This document shows positions 33,684-42,900 of a stretch of DNA of 64,000 bases, piece after piece. This stretch comes from Streptomyces sp. PKU-EA00015 (lineage in GTDB: Bacteria > Actinomycetota > Actinomycetes > Streptomycetales > Streptomycetaceae): NCBI RefSeq assembly GCF_013387495.1, contig NZ_JABZEE010000029.1:62001-126000 (forward strand), given 5' to 3'. A program made the position numbers and the translations under genes. Within the stretch, counting starts at the first letter, position 1. Every line of letters begins with the position of its first letter. The notes beneath the pieces were generated by a model, which worked only from the letters and a program-made list of their open reading frames with translations, was not told the origin of the DNA and searched no databases.

Positions 33684-35006
33684 ATGGCGCAGATGCACCA
33701 GCCGGCCGACGGCACGGCCTGCCCCAGCTGCGAGGAGCCGGTGGAGCCCGGCGACCGGTTCTGCGGAGCCTGCGGGTACGACCTGTCGGCCGTTCCCGTA
33801 CCGTCGCCGGACCGCCCCACCCTGGCCATCGGGGCACCCGTGGAGTGGCCGGCCGCCACCGGCGCCGACACGTCGGGCATGTCGCCGCGCACACAGCAGC
33901 CCGGGGACCTGCCCGGCACCGACTCCGACGGCGGTGAGCTGTCGGGCCCCGGCGTCCGCTACGACACCCCGCCCTCGGGCGACTTCGAGCTGGCGGCCCC
34001 GGAGCCCGCCATGGCCGCGCCGGCCGACCCGCGCGCCGCCGAGCTCCCGCCGGCCTCGGGGACCCCGGGGGCGTCGGGGGTGTCGGGCGGCAAGCTGTGC
34101 GTGGCCTGCCGGTCGGGTCACGTCGATCCCGACGGCTACTGCGAGCACTGCGGCCACGCCCAGCCGCGTGAACGCGACCACATGGAGCAGGAGCTCGAGT
34201 CGGTCGCCGCCGTCAGCGACCGCGGCCTGCGCCACCACCGCAACGAGGACGCGTTCGCGGTCTCCGCCACCTCCCTGCCGGACGGTTCGCCCGCCGTCGT
34301 CGCGGTCGTCTGCGACGGCGTCTCGTCGGCGACCCGACCCGACGAGGCGTCGGCGGCGGCCGCCCACGCGGCCAGCGAGCAGCTGCTCGACGCGCTGCCG
34401 CGCGGCACCCACCCGCAGCAGGCCATGCACGAGGCGATCGTCGCCGCCGCCACGGCGGTCAACTCCCTTGCCGCGGACGCCGGAAGCGAGGAGCCCGACC
34501 AGGGCAGCCGGCAGAACGCCCCGGCGTGCACGATCGTCAGCGCCGTCGCGGCCGGCGAACTGCTGGTCGTCGGCTGGGTCGGCGACAGCCGCGCCTACTG
34601 GGTGCCCGACGACCGCAGCGGCCCGCCCGCGCGGCTCACCGAGGACGACTCGTGGGCGGCGCAGATGGTCGCCGCCGGCCTGATGAACGAGGCCGAGGCG
34701 TACGCGGACGAGCGCGCGCACGCGATCACGGGCTGGCTGGGCGCCGACGCGTACGAACTGGAGCCGCACACCGCGTCGTTCAAGCCGGACCGCTCCGGCG
34801 TGGTCGTGGTCTGCACGGACGGCCTGTGGAACTACGCGGAGGGTGCGGAGGAGATGGCCCGGGCCGTCCCCGCCGACGCGGCCGAACGGCCGTTGCACAG
34901 CGCCCAGGTGCTGGTCGGCCACGCCCTCGACGGCGGTGGCCACGACAACGTCACCGTGGCGGTGCTGCCGTTCGCGGTCCCGGCCGAAGGGGCGGCACCG
35001 GCCTGA
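33684..35006 (+). CDS. PP2C-family Ser/Thr phosphatase with two zinc ribbons
   Basis: A 440-aa protein. The first half has two Cys4 zinc-ribbon-like clusters (residues 13-32 'CPSC...CGAC', and from 139 'CVAC...CEHC') separated by a disordered Pro/Ala linker. The PP2C domain starts at about 170 with metal-site motifs 'RGLRHHRNEDAF', 'VCDGVSS', 'VGDSRAYW', 'CTDGLWNY' and 'GGHDNVTV', all intact. It starts 3 bp after pknG and should reverse its phosphorylations. The same style of ribbon recurs in PknG and in the FHA protein two genes on, which suggests shared docking. Confidence 0.9.
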   Translation: MAQMHQPADGTACPSCEEPVEPGDRFCGACGYDLSAVPVPSPDRPTLAIGAPVEWPAATGADTSGMSPRTQQPGDLPGTDSDGGELSGPGVRYDTPPSGDFELAAPEPAMAAPADPRAAELPPASGTPGASGVSGGKLCVACRSGHVDPDGYCEHCGHAQPRERDHMEQELESVAAVSDRGLRHHRNEDAFAVSATSLPDGSPAVVAVVCDGVSSATRPDEASAAAAHAASEQLLDALPRGTHPQQAMHEAIVAAATAVNSLAADAGSEEPDQGSRQNAPACTIVSAVAAGELLVVGWVGDSRAYWVPDDRSGPPARLTEDDSWAAQMVAAGLMNEAEAYADERAHAITGWLGADAYELEPHTASFKPDRSGVVVVCTDGLWNYAEGAEEMARAVPADAAERPLHSAQVLVGHALDGGGHDNVTVAVLPFAVPAEGAAPA

Positions 35007-35209
35007 GCGGTGGCCGCCCGGGCCCTGCCCGCTCCTTTGTCGACCACGCCCTGACCGCTCCACGCCCGGACCGCCCCGACCGACCCGTCCTCACGACCGG
35101 GCCGCAACGGTCCACCGGGCCGCGCCGCGCGCCCCGCCCCGACCTGTCCCGACCGTCCTGACCTGTCCCGACTCTCTGCCCAGGTGGAGCCCCCGAGGAG
35201 CCGATACAG

Positions 35210-36571
35210 ATGGCCGTTTTCTCCAAGTCCCAGGTGCCGCAGTTCTCGGTCGACGTCTACCAGAACGAATACCTTCCGGAGGGCGGCCGCGAGGTCAACG
35301 CGATCGTCACCGTGACCGCGACCGGCGGCGGCACCACCGGCGGCGTGCCGCTGCCCCGGGCGACGCCGACGCCCTCGTCCGTACCGGACCGGGCGGCGCC
35401 GGCCGCCGGGGTCGTGATCATGGTGGACTGCTCCGGCTCCATGGACTACCCGCCGACGAAGATGCGCAACGCCCGCGACGCCACGGCCGCCGCCGTCGAC
35501 ACGCTGCGCGACGGCGTCGCGTTCGCCGTGGTCGCGGGCACCCACAAGGCGGTCGATGTCTATCCGGGCGGGGGGCGGCTCGCCGTCGCCGATCCGGCCA
35601 CCCGGGCCCAGGCCAAGGACGCGCTGCGCCGGCTGAGCGCGGGCGGCGGCACCGCGATCGGCACCTGGCTGCAGCTGACCGACCGCCTGCTCTCCTCCGC
35701 GGACCTGGCCATCCGCCACGGCATCCTGCTCACCGACGGCCGCAACGAGCACGAGTCGCCCCAGGATCTGCGGGCCGCGCTGGAGGCGTACGCGGGACGG
35801 TTCACCTGCGACGCCCGCGGAGTCGGCACGGACTGGGAGGTCAAAGAGGTCACCGGCATCGCCTCCGCGCTGCTCGGCACGGCCGACATCGTCGCCGATC
35901 CCAGCGGCCTGACCGCCGACTTCACGCGGATGATCGAGAACGCGATGGGCAAGGGGGTCGCGGACGTGGCGCTGCGGCTGTGGACGCCCGTCGGCGTGGA
36001 GATCGCTTTCGTCAAGCAGGTCGCGCCGACGGTGGAGGACCTCACCGGGCGGCGTACCGAGGCCGGGCCCCGGGCCGGCGACTATCCGACCGGTTCCTGG
36101 GGCGACGAGTCGCGCGACTACCACGTGTGCGTGAGAGTCCCGGAGGCGGGAATCGGCCAGGAGATGCTGGCGGCCCGCGTCTCGCTGATCGTCCCGGCGG
36201 CGGACGGCGGCGCTCCCGAGGTCCTGTCCCATGGGCTCGTACGGGCGGTCTGGACGGACGACATGGCGGCGTCGACCTCGATCAACCCGCAGGTCGCGCA
36301 CTACACCGGCCAGGCGGAACTGGCCCAGGTCATCCAGCAGGGTCTGGACGCCCGCAAGGCGGGCGACGTCGACGGCGCGACGGCCAAACTGGGGCGTGCC
36401 GTGCAGCTCGCGGCGCATTCGGGAAACGAGGACACTGCGAAACTGCTTTCGAAGGTGGTGGACGTCGTCGATGCGGCGACGGGTACTGTGCGACTGAAGG
36501 CGAAGGTCGCGGAGGCGGACGAGATGACTCTCGAGACGCGCTCCACCAAGACGGTTCGCGTGAAGAAGTAG
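35210..36571 (+). CDS. von Willebrand factor A domain protein (TerY-like)
   Basis: A 453-aa cytosolic VWA protein. The MIDAS metal site is intact: 'DCSGSMD' (Asp73) followed by 'GGGTAIGTWL' and 'LLTDGRNEHE'. A beta-rich domain follows (about 240-380), then a helical C-terminus ('AQVIQQGLDARKAGDVDGATAKL'). VWA proteins with kinase and PP2C neighbours recall the 'TerY-P triads' described from comparative genomics, in which the VWA protein is thought to bind a metal or assemble complexes. There is no signal peptide. A 203-bp gap upstream suggests its own leader or promoter; the FHA gene follows 69 bp later. Confidence 0.88.
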   Translation: MAVFSKSQVPQFSVDVYQNEYLPEGGREVNAIVTVTATGGGTTGGVPLPRATPTPSSVPDRAAPAAGVVIMVDCSGSMDYPPTKMRNARDATAAAVDTLRDGVAFAVVAGTHKAVDVYPGGGRLAVADPATRAQAKDALRRLSAGGGTAIGTWLQLTDRLLSSADLAIRHGILLTDGRNEHESPQDLRAALEAYAGRFTCDARGVGTDWEVKEVTGIASALLGTADIVADPSGLTADFTRMIENAMGKGVADVALRLWTPVGVEIAFVKQVAPTVEDLTGRRTEAGPRAGDYPTGSWGDESRDYHVCVRVPEAGIGQEMLAARVSLIVPAADGGAPEVLSHGLVRAVWTDDMAASTSINPQVAHYTGQAELAQVIQQGLDARKAGDVDGATAKLGRAVQLAAHSGNEDTAKLLSKVVDVVDAATGTVRLKAKVAEADEMTLETRSTKTVRVKK

Positions 36572-36640
36572 ACACGAACAGCACGCCCGAGCAGACGTGA
36601 TCGGCCCTGGGGCCGGAGAAGGAGAGGGGGACGCGCCGAC

Positions 36641-37987
36641 ATGCCGACCTGCCCGAACGGACACCAGTCGGGTTCCGACGACTGGTGCGAGGTCTGTGGC
36701 CACCGCATGGCCGGTCCTGGCGCTCCCCCGGGAGCCGTTCCGCCACCGCCTCCGCCGTCCTACGGCTACCCGCGCCCGGGCGGCGATCCGAACGCCACGG
36801 CCCAGGCCGAGCTCTGCCCTCAGTGCCGTACGCCCCGTGAGGCCATGGCCCCGTTCTGCGAGGAGTGCCGGTACAACTTCCTCACGAACACGGCCACGTC
36901 GTACACGCCGCTGTCGCCGCCTCAGCAGCCCAGCCTGAACCTCCCGCCGGGCTTCCAGGCACAGCCCGGGCCGCCCTCGCCGCCGCCGCACCACGGCCCG
37001 CCGCCGCACCACGGCCCGCCGCCGCACCAGGGACCGCCGCCGCATCAAGGACCGCCGCCCGGCCCGCCGCCGCACCAGGGACCGCCGCCGCATCAAGGAC
37101 CGCCGCCCGGCCCGCCGCCGCACCAGGGACCGCCGCCGCATCAAGGACCGCCGCCCGGCCCGCCGCCCCACCAGGGGCCGCCCCCTCCGCAGCAGCAGCG
37201 TGACCCGTTCGAGTACCAGGGCTCGCGGCCGTCGCAGATGAACCGGCCCGCCGAGCCGCTGGGCCAGGAGCCGTCCGGGCCGCAGCTGCCTCCGCAGGCG
37301 TTCCAGCAGGGCGGTCCGCCGCCCCCGCCGCCCGCGTTCCAGCAGTCCGGTCCTCCCGCTCCGCCCGCCTTCCAGCAGTCCGGTCCCCCCGCTCCGCCCG
37401 CGCCGCCGCAGCCTCAGCACACGGGCGGGGACGACGACTGGATGCTGCCGCCGCCGTCGCGCACGCAGTCGCCCCCGCCGCCGGCGCCCCAGAGCCCGCA
37501 GGCACCCCAAGGGCCACAGGCACCGGCGCCATTCCAGCAGCAGGGCGGGCAGTCTCCGCTGTTCCCGGGCGGGCCGGCCCCGATGGGCTGGACGGCCGTG
37601 ATCGGGCCCGACCGCGAGTACTTCATGGCGATGATGCAGCGCAGCGGCCCGGAGGCCACGGGGCTCAACCTGCCCGCGTACTCCCCCGAGCAGCGCCTGC
37701 CGCTCACCGGCACGCAGGTCACCATCGGCCGCCGCAGGCACTCGACGGGCGAGTCCCCGGACATCGACCTGTCCGTGCCGCCGGAGGACCCGGGCGTCTC
37801 GCACCAGCACGCGGTGCTGGTCCAGCAGCCGGACGGCTCCTGGGCCGTCGTCGACCAGAACTCGACGAACGGCACGACGCTCAACGGCGCCGAGGACCCG
37901 ATCCAGCCCTATGTCCCTGTCCCGCTGAACGACGGTGACCGGGTCCACGTCGGCGCCTGGACGACGATCACTGTCCACCGCGGCTGA
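36641..37987 (+). CDS. FHA-domain protein with zinc ribbons and proline/histidine repeats
   Basis: A 448-aa phosphothreonine-reader candidate. N-terminus: two short zinc-ribbon-like clusters ('CPNGHQSGSDDWCEVCGH' and 'CPQCRTPREAMAPFCEEC'). The middle (90-300) is an extended Pro/Gln/His-rich segment with repeating 'HQGPPP'. The C-terminus is an FHA domain with 'TIGRRRH', 'VSHQHAVL' and 'NSTNGTTLNG'. FHA proteins are the known substrates and readers of PknG-type kinases (GarA/OdhI), so this is the likely output or scaffold protein of the cluster, though it is much larger than GarA. The ATG is well separated from the VWA gene; a convergent terminator follows. Confidence 0.9.
   Translation: MPTCPNGHQSGSDDWCEVCGHRMAGPGAPPGAVPPPPPPSYGYPRPGGDPNATAQAELCPQCRTPREAMAPFCEECRYNFLTNTATSYTPLSPPQQPSLNLPPGFQAQPGPPSPPPHHGPPPHHGPPPHQGPPPHQGPPPGPPPHQGPPPHQGPPPGPPPHQGPPPHQGPPPGPPPHQGPPPPQQQRDPFEYQGSRPSQMNRPAEPLGQEPSGPQLPPQAFQQGGPPPPPPAFQQSGPPAPPAFQQSGPPAPPAPPQPQHTGGDDDWMLPPPSRTQSPPPPAPQSPQAPQGPQAPAPFQQQGGQSPLFPGGPAPMGWTAVIGPDREYFMAMMQRSGPEATGLNLPAYSPEQRLPLTGTQVTIGRRRHSTGESPDIDLSVPPEDPGVSHQHAVLVQQPDGSWAVVDQNSTNGTTLNGAEDPIQPYVPVPLNDGDRVHVGAWTTITVHRG
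37025..37168. repeat. 48-bp tandem repeat (3 copies) in the FHA gene
   Basis: Units start at 37025, 37073 and 37121, with a partial fourth at 37169. They are near-identical and encode two 'HQGPPP' blocks plus 'GPPP' each. Copy number is likely to vary between strains, changing the linker length between zinc ribbons and FHA domain. Confidence 0.9.
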
Positions 37988-37995
37988 AGTCCCCC

Positions 37996-38024
37996 GCCCC
38001 CGACCGGGCCACCGGTCCGGGGGC
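37996..38024. terminator. convergent terminator after the FHA gene
   Basis: A 12-bp stem with one bulged base (37996-38007 with 38012-38024) and a 4-nt loop lies between the FHA gene and the converging methyltransferase gene. It could act in both directions. Confidence 0.7.
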
Positions 38025-38058
38025 GGCCCACGTGCTGCCGGTCCCCCGCCCCCCGCCG

Positions 38059-39042
38059 TCAGGCGGACGGGCCGAGCGGCCAGACGTACGGGCCCTCGGG
38101 GTCGTCCAGCCAGGCCCACTGGTGGTCGGCGGTGACGGTGACCCCGAAGCGGTTGCGCTCGGGGCGGCGTTCGCGCTCCCACAGCGACATGACCTCGCGG
38201 GGGTCCAGGCTGTTCGCGGTCAGACTGAGCAGGAAGCGGAACAGGTCGTTCTCGATCGCGCGCCGGGGCAGTCCGCCCGCTCGCGTCTCCGGCGGCGGCG
38301 CCCCGCCGCGCAACGGTACGAAGAAGGCCGAGGTCCGCAGGAAGCGCCCCTCGGCGCTGCGCCCCTCCGGACCTTCGCGCACCCGAAGCCTGATGACCCC
38401 GGTCGACAGCGGAGCGACGATCCGGGCGCCGGGGTTGCACTGCGGCAGCCACTCGCGCGGCACCGACGGCAGCGTGCAGGTCGCGATGACGCAGTCGAAG
38501 GGCGCGCGCTCCGGGCACCCCCTCGCTCCGTCGCCGGTAACCACGGTGGGCCGGTAGCCGGCCGCGGCCAGATGCGTGCGGGCGGCCTCGGTGATCTCGG
38601 GGTCCAGGTCGACGGTGGTGACCGCCTCGTCGCCGAGGCGGTGCGCGAGCAGGGCGGCGTTGTAGCCGGTGCCCGCGCCGATCTCCAGGGCCCTGTCCCC
38701 GTCGCGTACGCCGAGGGCCTGGAGCATCTCGGCCATCAGCGAGGGCTGGCTGGAGGAGGAGACCAGTTCGCCGTCCCGGACCCGGGTGGCGAGCGGCTGG
38801 TCCGCGTAGGCCCCGCGGAGCCAGCGGGCCTGCTGCTCGGGGTCGGGGTCCTCGCACCACAGGCGTTCGTACGTGCCGGTCCGGCCGATGAAGTAGTACG
38901 GCACGAACAGATGCCGGGGCACCTGCTCGAACGCGGTCCGCCAGGCGGGATCGGTCAGCTCGCCGGCGGCCACGATGCGGCGCACGAGAGCGGAGCGCGC
39001 CTCGGCGCCCGGCTCGGCGAATCGGTCCGCGTGTGCAGCCAT
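38059..39042 (-). CDS. protein-L-isoaspartate O-methyltransferase family protein
   Basis: A 327-aa SAM-dependent methyltransferase of the PCMT type: 'VPRHLFVPYYF' in the substrate-recognition region, motif I 'ALEIGAGTGYNAALLA' near residue 110 and 'VTGDGARGCPERAPFDCVIATC' further on. Classical PCMT repairs isoaspartyl residues; this protein has an extra 100-residue C-terminal domain, as in a subgroup of Streptomyces PCMT-like proteins, some of which modify peptides. No peptide precursor gene is seen nearby, so protein repair or an unknown target is more likely. The ATG at 39042 follows GGAGAG/GGAGG. Confidence 0.85.
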   Translation of the reverse strand: MAAHADRFAEPGAEARSALVRRIVAAGELTDPAWRTAFEQVPRHLFVPYYFIGRTGTYERLWCEDPDPEQQARWLRGAYADQPLATRVRDGELVSSSSQPSLMAEMLQALGVRDGDRALEIGAGTGYNAALLAHRLGDEAVTTVDLDPEITEAARTHLAAAGYRPTVVTGDGARGCPERAPFDCVIATCTLPSVPREWLPQCNPGARIVAPLSTGVIRLRVREGPEGRSAEGRFLRTSAFFVPLRGGAPPPETRAGGLPRRAIENDLFRFLLSLTANSLDPREVMSLWERERRPERNRFGVTVTADHQWAWLDDPEGPYVWPLGPSA

Positions 39043-39342
39043 GCCTCCACTCTCCTGCGCCCGTGGCGGCGAGGCGAGCGTCCCGGCCGGGCGCGGCGTC
39101 GCGGACCCGGCGCGTTCGCGGGCCCAGCCCGGAAGGACCGGACCGCCGCGCCCCCGGCACGGTCGGGCCGTGGCGGGTCCGGCACGGTCGAGCGGGGCCC
39201 GGAGGGGGCGGACCTAGGGCCTCCGTCCTCGGCCGGTGCGTCTGAGAGCATGGACGGTGCCGCATTCTCCGGGGGACGGCCCCCCGGCCCCCGGCAGACA
39301 CCACTCGGGGCGTGCCAGAGACACATTGCGAGGCTCATCCAG
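39043..39342. other. 300-bp divergent intergenic region, nothing recognised
   Basis: Lies between the minus-strand methyltransferase and the plus-strand globin gene and should hold both promoters. It is very GC-rich, and no clear promoter pair, operator or RNA was found. Confidence 0.4.
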
Positions 39343-39750
39343 GTGAACGAGATTCCGCGCGGGACGCTTCAGGAGCAGACCTTCTACGAGCAGGTCGGCG
39401 GCGAGGAGACCTTCCGGCGCCTCGTCCACCGGTTCTACCAGGGTGTCGCCGAGGACCCGCTGCTGCGCCCGATGTACCCGGAGGAGGACCTCGGTCCCGC
39501 CGAGGAACGGCTCGCGCTCTTCCTGATCCAGTACTGGGGCGGGCCGCGCACCTACAGCGACAACCGCGGCCATCCCCGGCTGCGGATGCGGCACGCGCCG
39601 TTCACCGTCGACCGGGCGGCGCACGACGCGTGGCTGCGGCACATGCGGGTGGCGGTCGACGAGCTCGGCCTGTCCGAGGAGCACGAGCAGCAGCTCTGGG
39701 ACTACCTCGCCTACGCCGCGGCCTCCATGGTCAACACGCCGGACCAGTAA
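39343..39750 (+). CDS. glbO: group II truncated haemoglobin
   Basis: A 135-aa 2-on-2 globin of the GlbO class that binds O2/NO through haem. Hallmarks: 'FYEQVGGEETFRRLVHRFYQ' (Tyr B10), 'EERLALFLIQYWGGPRTYS' (Tyr CD1 region), 'RGHPRLRMRHAPF' carrying the proximal histidine, and Trp G8 in 'DAWLRHMRVAV'. The match to mycobacterial GlbO is strong throughout. The GTG at 39343 is chosen because the protein then begins directly at the globin fold; the upstream in-frame extension is low quality. It is likely involved in NO detoxification or O2 handling. It stands alone between two unrelated units. Confidence 0.93.
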   Translation: MNEIPRGTLQEQTFYEQVGGEETFRRLVHRFYQGVAEDPLLRPMYPEEDLGPAEERLALFLIQYWGGPRTYSDNRGHPRLRMRHAPFTVDRAAHDAWLRHMRVAVDELGLSEEHEQQLWDYLAYAAASMVNTPDQ

Positions 39751-39918
39751 CTCACCGAGCCACCAGGGCGCCCCTTCCGCGCGGAATCCGATCGTCCGTC
39801 GCCGGATAACGGTCACGATCAGATCAAGGTCGGGCTGCAAGCGGTTTCCACGCGCCGGTGTCCTCTGAAAGCATTTCGCCAAGGGTGCTTCGGGGGAATC
39901 CGGCTGGGTGGGGGACGT

Positions 39919-42900
39919 GTGACGGGGTTCGTACTACTGCGCGTCGGAGCACACCGTCTGCTTCTCGCCGCGGCCCTGCTCGCGGTCGTCCTGACGACCT
40001 GCGTCCTCGCCGCGCTCACCGCGTTCTCCGGCTCGGTCGGCGACGCCGCGCTGCGCCACACGCTCGGCGGCCGGGAAGCGGCGAACGCCTCGCTCGTCGT
40101 CACCGCCCAGGTCCCCGGCGAACGGCGCGCGTCCGCCCACGAGGCCGTCGTCCGCGGCGCGCGGACGTCGTTCGGCGGCCTGCCGGTGACCGTACGGAAG
40201 CTGGAGCGTTCGGGGCCGTACGCGCTGCCGCGCTCGCTCCAGGCGCCCGAGGCCCGCAAGGGCGAACCGGACCTGACGCACTTCGCCGCCCTCGACGCGA
40301 CCCGCGTCAGGACGGTGGCCGGGGCGCTGCCCGGCCCCGCCGGTGACGGCCCCGTCCCGGTGGCGCTGCCCGAGACGGCCGCCGAGCTGCTGGATGTGCG
40401 GCCGGAGGCGCTGCTCACCCTCACCGACCGGCTCACGGAGAAGCCGCTGAAGGTCAGGGTCACCGGCGTGTACCGGGCAACGGACCCGGCCGATCCGTAC
40501 TGGCAGCTCGACTCGCTCGGCGGGCGCGGCGTGCGCACCGTCGTCTTCACCACCTACGGGCCCCTGCTCGCCGATCCGTCGGTGCTCGCCTCGGGCCGCG
40601 CCACCGCCGGGGAGACGGCGTGGCTGGCCACCGCGGACTTCCGCACGGTCGGCACCGACCGGATCGGTGCCCTGCGCTCGGCGGCAGGGCGCGGACCCGA
40701 ACAGCTCGCCCGTGACCCGGCGTTCGGGGGCGCGCCGACCGTGCGGACAAAGCTGCCGACCGTTCTGGCACAGAGCGAGCGCGCACTGCTGGTGGCGCGT
40801 TCCACCCTGCTGATCGTCGCCGTGCAGCTGGTGGTGCTCGCCGCGTACACCCTGCTGCTGGTGGCCCGGATGCTGAGCAGCGAACGCGCGGGCGAGACCG
40901 GCCTGTTGCGCGCCCGGGGCGCGTCCCGGGGCCGGATCGCGGCGCTCGCCGCGATCGAGGCGGCGCTGCTGGCGCTGCCCGCCGCGGTCTGCGCGCCGCT
41001 GCTGGCGGGCCCCCTGACGCGGCTGCTGGCCGAGCACTCGGCGCTGACGCGTGCCGGACTGCGCCTCGGCGAGGCGCCGACCGCGCAGGTCTGGCTGGTG
41101 GCCGGTGCGGTCGCGGTGTGCTGTGCCGCGGCGGTGGTGGCACCCGCTCTGGCCGCGACGGGTGACGGGCCGCGGCGCGGGCGCGGCCGCGCCCTGCCCG
41201 CGCCGGTCAGGGCCGGAGCCGATGTGGCGCTGCTGGCCGTCGCGGTGGTGGCGTACTGGCAGCTCGACCGCCGGACCGGCGCCACCGGCGGGGGCGCGCT
41301 CAGCGGCGACCGCGAGGGCGACCTCGGCGTCGACCCCCTGCTGGTGGCGGCGCCCGCCCTCGCGCTCCTCGCGGGCACGGTGCTGACGCTGCGTCTGCTG
41401 CCGCCCGTGGCGAAGCTCGCCGAACGCCGGGCGGCCGGCGGCCGGGGTCTGTCCGTGGCGCTGGCGGGCTGGCAGTTCAGCCGCAGGCCACTGCGCGGCG
41501 CGGGCCCGGTCCTGCTGCTGGTGCTGGCGGTCGCGATGGGCATGCTGGCGGTCGGGCAGAGCGCGTCGTGGGACCGTTCGCAGCGCGACCAGGCCGACTT
41601 CAGGGCGGGCGCGTCGGTCCGTGTGACGGACGACGGGACGGGCGGGCCGGGGGACGCCGGCCTGTACGCATCCCTGGCCGGTGTGCGTACGGCCGCTCCG
41701 GCGCACCGGGCGGCGCTCCCGCTGTCCGGCGACCGCACGGCCACCGTCCTCGCGCTGGACACGGCCGACGCGGACGAAGGGCTGTTGATGCGCGGCGACC
41801 TGGCATTGGAGGAACCGGCCGCGCTGCTGGCCGCCCTCGCCCCGGCGAAGAGCGCCAGGGCGGGCCTGCTCCTGCCGGACGACACCCGCCGCGTCACGCT
41901 GGACGTGCATCTCACGAACGAGGGCACGCGGTCCGGGCCGTCGCCCGGCGGTCTCTCGCTCAGGGCCGTCGCGGTCTTCGAGGACCGTCATGGGACGGCC
42001 CACCGGACGTCCGCCGGCGAACTGCCCGTCGACGGCCGCGTCCATCCGGTGACCCTGGACCTGGACGGGACCGCATCGGGCGGACGGGCCGCTCCCGCCG
42101 GGCCTCTCGCGCTGACCGGCCTGCGGCTGCTCGACGCCCCGGTCCCGACGAAGGCCGAGCGGCACCGCCTGAGCGTCGAACGGGTCCTGGCGGCGGGCCC
42201 GGAGGGGGGCTTCCGCCCCGTCGAGGTTCCCTCGGGGCTGCGCTGGGCGGGCACGTACACCGAGACTTGGGGCCGCGAGGCGCAGAAGCCGGTTCCGGTG
42301 CGCGCCGACGAGCCGGGGGCGAAACCGCTGAGCGTGGGGTACGAGGCCGGTCCGGCGCCGGTTGTGACCGACGACCCGTGGAGTCCCGCGGCCGAATTCG
42401 CCGTCCAGGTCGCCGCGGTGCGCCCGGCGGCGCCGCAGCGGATCCCGGCGGTGGCGACGGACGCCTTCCTCGACGCGTCGGGTGCGAAACGCGGCGACAG
42501 CGTCGACGTCGCCCTGGGCGGTGAGGAAGTCCGCGTGACGATCGTCCGGGCCGTGCGGCAGCTGCCGACGACCGGGCCCGCGGCCGTGACGGCCGGCGGC
42601 CGGGTCCCGTCCGGGCAGGACGGTGACCAGGCCGCGGACGGCGGCGGGCTGCTGCTCGACCTCCGTACGGTCAACGAGGCCCTCGCCCGGCTCTCGGGCA
42701 CATCGCTGCGGCCCACCGAGTGGTGGCTGAGCACCGCCGTCGGCAAGGCCGCCCCGGCGGCCGCGGAGCTGCGGGCCCGCCCCGACGCGGAGCCGGACCA
42801 GGTGCTGGTACGCGACGAGACGGCCGGTGACCTGCTGGGCGACCCGCTCGGGGCCGGGCCGCGCTCAGCGCTGCTCGCGGTCGCCGTGGTGGCGGTGGCG

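Noticed and set aside
38059..39042. PCMT-like methyltransferase as a RiPP-modifying enzyme
   Set aside because: No lanthipeptide or graspetide synthetase, precursor or exporter gene is beside it; the ABC exporter genes nearby are on the other strand and FtsX-type.
34832..39304. A 1490-codon minus-strand frame over the PP2C, VWA and FHA genes
   Set aside because: Very long, but it reads antisense through three well-recognised genes and contains Arg/Gly-rich nonsense including reflections of the 48-bp repeat.
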